A model generated the notes under the pieces. That model had not been told where the DNA came from and made no database searches. It worked only from the letters and a program-made list of their open reading frames with translations. From Psychrobacillus mangrovi (lineage in GTDB: Bacteria; Bacillota; Bacilli; Bacillales_A; Planococcaceae), in assembly GCF_037104765.1 (NCBI RefSeq), contig NZ_JBAWSY010000014.1, forward strand, positions 1-64,000: a stretch of 64,000 bases of DNA. The letters are read 5' to 3'. This document shows positions 62,983 through 64,000 of the stretch, in pieces. The translations under genes and the position numbers were made by a program. Numbering within the stretch: position 1 is the stretch's first letter; the number at the start of each line of letters is the position of its first letter.

Positions 62983-64000
62983 CTATCCAGTAATTTTTGC
63001 AATTTTTCCTTGTTCAATATAAATCAGTAAAATTGAAATATCTGCTGGATTTACTCCTGAAATTCTAGATGCTTGTGCAATAGACAAAGGACGTACTTGT
63101 TTTAATTTTTGTTTGGCTTCTGTAGCCAATCCTGAAATTTCATCATAATCTATTTGATCAGGAATTTTTTTGTCTTCCATTTTTTTAAGTTTTTCTACTT
63201 GTTGAAGAGATTTTTCAATATACCCCTCATACTTAACTTGGATTTCTACTTGCTCTTTCTCTTCTTCAAATAATTCAACTTCAGAAGGAGCTAGCTGAGC
63301 AACTAAATCATAATGCATCTCTGTACGTTTTAATAAATCAGCAGCACGAATCCCATCTTTTAGTTCACTACCTTCAACGCTTCGGATCAATTGTTGCGTT
63401 TGTTCATTTGGTTTTATCATAAATGAACGAAGTCTTTTCAATTCATTTTCAATACGTTGTTTTTTCTCTAAAAATTTATCAAAACGTTCTTGCGGGATAA
63501 GGCCTATTTCGTAGCCAATTTCAGTTAAGCGTAAATCGGCATTATCATGACGAAGTAATAAACGATATTCCGCACGAGAAGTTAATAAACGGTAAGGTTC
63601 ATTTGTTCCTTTCGTAACTAAATCATCAATTAGTACTCCGATATATGCATCAGATCTACTTAATATTTTTTCTTCTTTGTTAAGTACACGTTGAGCCGCG
63701 TTAATTCCGGCCATTAAACCTTGACCTGCTGCTTCCTCATAACCAGATGTTCCATTGATTTGTCCCGCAGTATAAAGATTTTTAATTTTTTTCGTTTCAA
63801 GTGTTGGCCAAAGTTGCGTTGGAACCATTGCATCGTATTCGATGGCATAACCTGCACGCATCATCTCTGCTTTTTCTAGTCCAGGAACAGAAGCTATCAG
63901 ACGACGTTGTACATGCTCAGGTAAACTTGTTGAAAGTCCTTGTACATATATTTCACGAGTATTTCTTCCTTCTGGCTCTAAAAATATTTGATGGCGTGGT
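62983..64000 (-). CDS. mnmG: tRNA uridine-5-carboxymethylaminomethyl modification enzyme MnmG, C-terminal part
   Basis: The frame is open through the window edge, so the true start is beyond 64000; an internal Met at 63864 is not the start. Visible features include HQIFLEPEGRNTREIYVQGL, GQINGTSGYEEAAGQGLMAG and the C-terminal helical domain SRISGVNPADISILLIYIEQ. With MnmE it modifies the wobble uridine of certain tRNAs. The C-terminus is complete. Confidence 0.96.
   Translation of the reverse strand, partial: PRHQIFLEPEGRNTREIYVQGLSTSLPEHVQRRLIASVPGLEKAEMMRAGYAIEYDAMVPTQLWPTLETKKIKNLYTAGQINGTSGYEEAAGQGLMAGINAAQRVLNKEEKILSRSDAYIGVLIDDLVTKGTNEPYRLLTSRAEYRLLLRHDNADLRLTEIGYEIGLIPQERFDKFLEKKQRIENELKRLRSFMIKPNEQTQQLIRSVEGSELKDGIRAADLLKRTEMHYDLVAQLAPSEVELFEEEKEQVEIQVKYEGYIEKSLQQVEKLKKMEDKKIPDQIDYDEISGLATEAKQKLKQVRPLSIAQASRISGVNPADISILLIYIEQGKIAKITG

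Noticed and set aside
1..64000. CRISPR array, tRNA or rRNA genes
   Set aside because: No regularly spaced direct repeats and no tRNA or rRNA sequence were recognised.

Overview
The window is a low-GC Firmicute chromosome segment on the dnaA-proximal side of a Bacillales genome. The right part carries the order mnmG-rsmG-noc-soj-spo0J ... yyaC ... ychF ... rpsF-ssb-rpsR ... gdpP-rplI-dnaB-purA ... walRK-yycH-yycI-walJ-htrA-rlmH, typical of Bacillaceae and Planococcaceae (Caryophanaceae). Spore-former signs are the Noc/Soj/Spo0J set, a DUF1256 (YyaC) protein, a LysM-GH18 protein of the SleL/YaaH kind and a LysM-M14 gamma-D-glutamyl-diamino-acid endopeptidase. The latter resembles enzyme I of Lysinibacillus sphaericus, so a Lysinibacillus/Psychrobacillus/Sporosarcina relative is plausible, but the genus is inference.

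Layout. 1-469: 5' end of a minus-strand group II intron placed directly after a terminator, plus a dispersed GC-rich repeat. 485-20,400: accessory genes with no single theme (DoxX, XRE-cupin regulator, LysM peptidoglycan hydrolases, PD-(D/E)XK-like protein, oxidoreductase, VanW lipoprotein, ECF S component, metNIQ methionine importer, PadR/DUF4188 pair, ArsR-SRPBCC regulator, ABC-2 exporter, EamA permease). 20,583-36,940: a composite island downstream of rlmH. 36,920-64,000: conserved housekeeping block.

The main finding is the island. The 3' end of rlmH (36,923-36,940) is overlapped by the 3' end of a large serine recombinase gene, the arrangement expected of an SCC-like element. Four further sites resembling the rlmH end lie in direct orientation in successive intergenic gaps (20,583; 21,525; 26,522; 29,374). 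Three of them match one another at 17-20 of 24 positions. They divide the island into modules: MerR plus a membrane protein; a GC-rich beta-helix lipoprotein plus a secreted GH3 glycosidase; a secreted purple-acid-phosphatase-like protein; and a 7.5-kb proximal element with the intact recombinase, XRE regulator, Rep-like protein, NUMOD/HNH-like protein, small resolvase and an unrecognised two-gene membrane operon. A decayed fragment of a second large serine recombinase abuts the site at 26,522. This suggests repeated insertions at rlmH by related recombinases, in the manner of staphylococcal SCC but without the usual SCC genes and carrying secreted hydrolases.

How the core genes work together. 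Soj/Spo0J with two parS sites, and Noc with two candidate binding sites, act in chromosome segregation and division-site control. WalR/WalK with YycH, YycI, WalJ and HtrA form the essential cell-wall stress operon. RpsF-Ssb-RpsR, RplI, DnaB and PurA serve translation, replication and purine synthesis, and GdpP degrades c-di-AMP. Visible rho-independent terminators separate most of these units.
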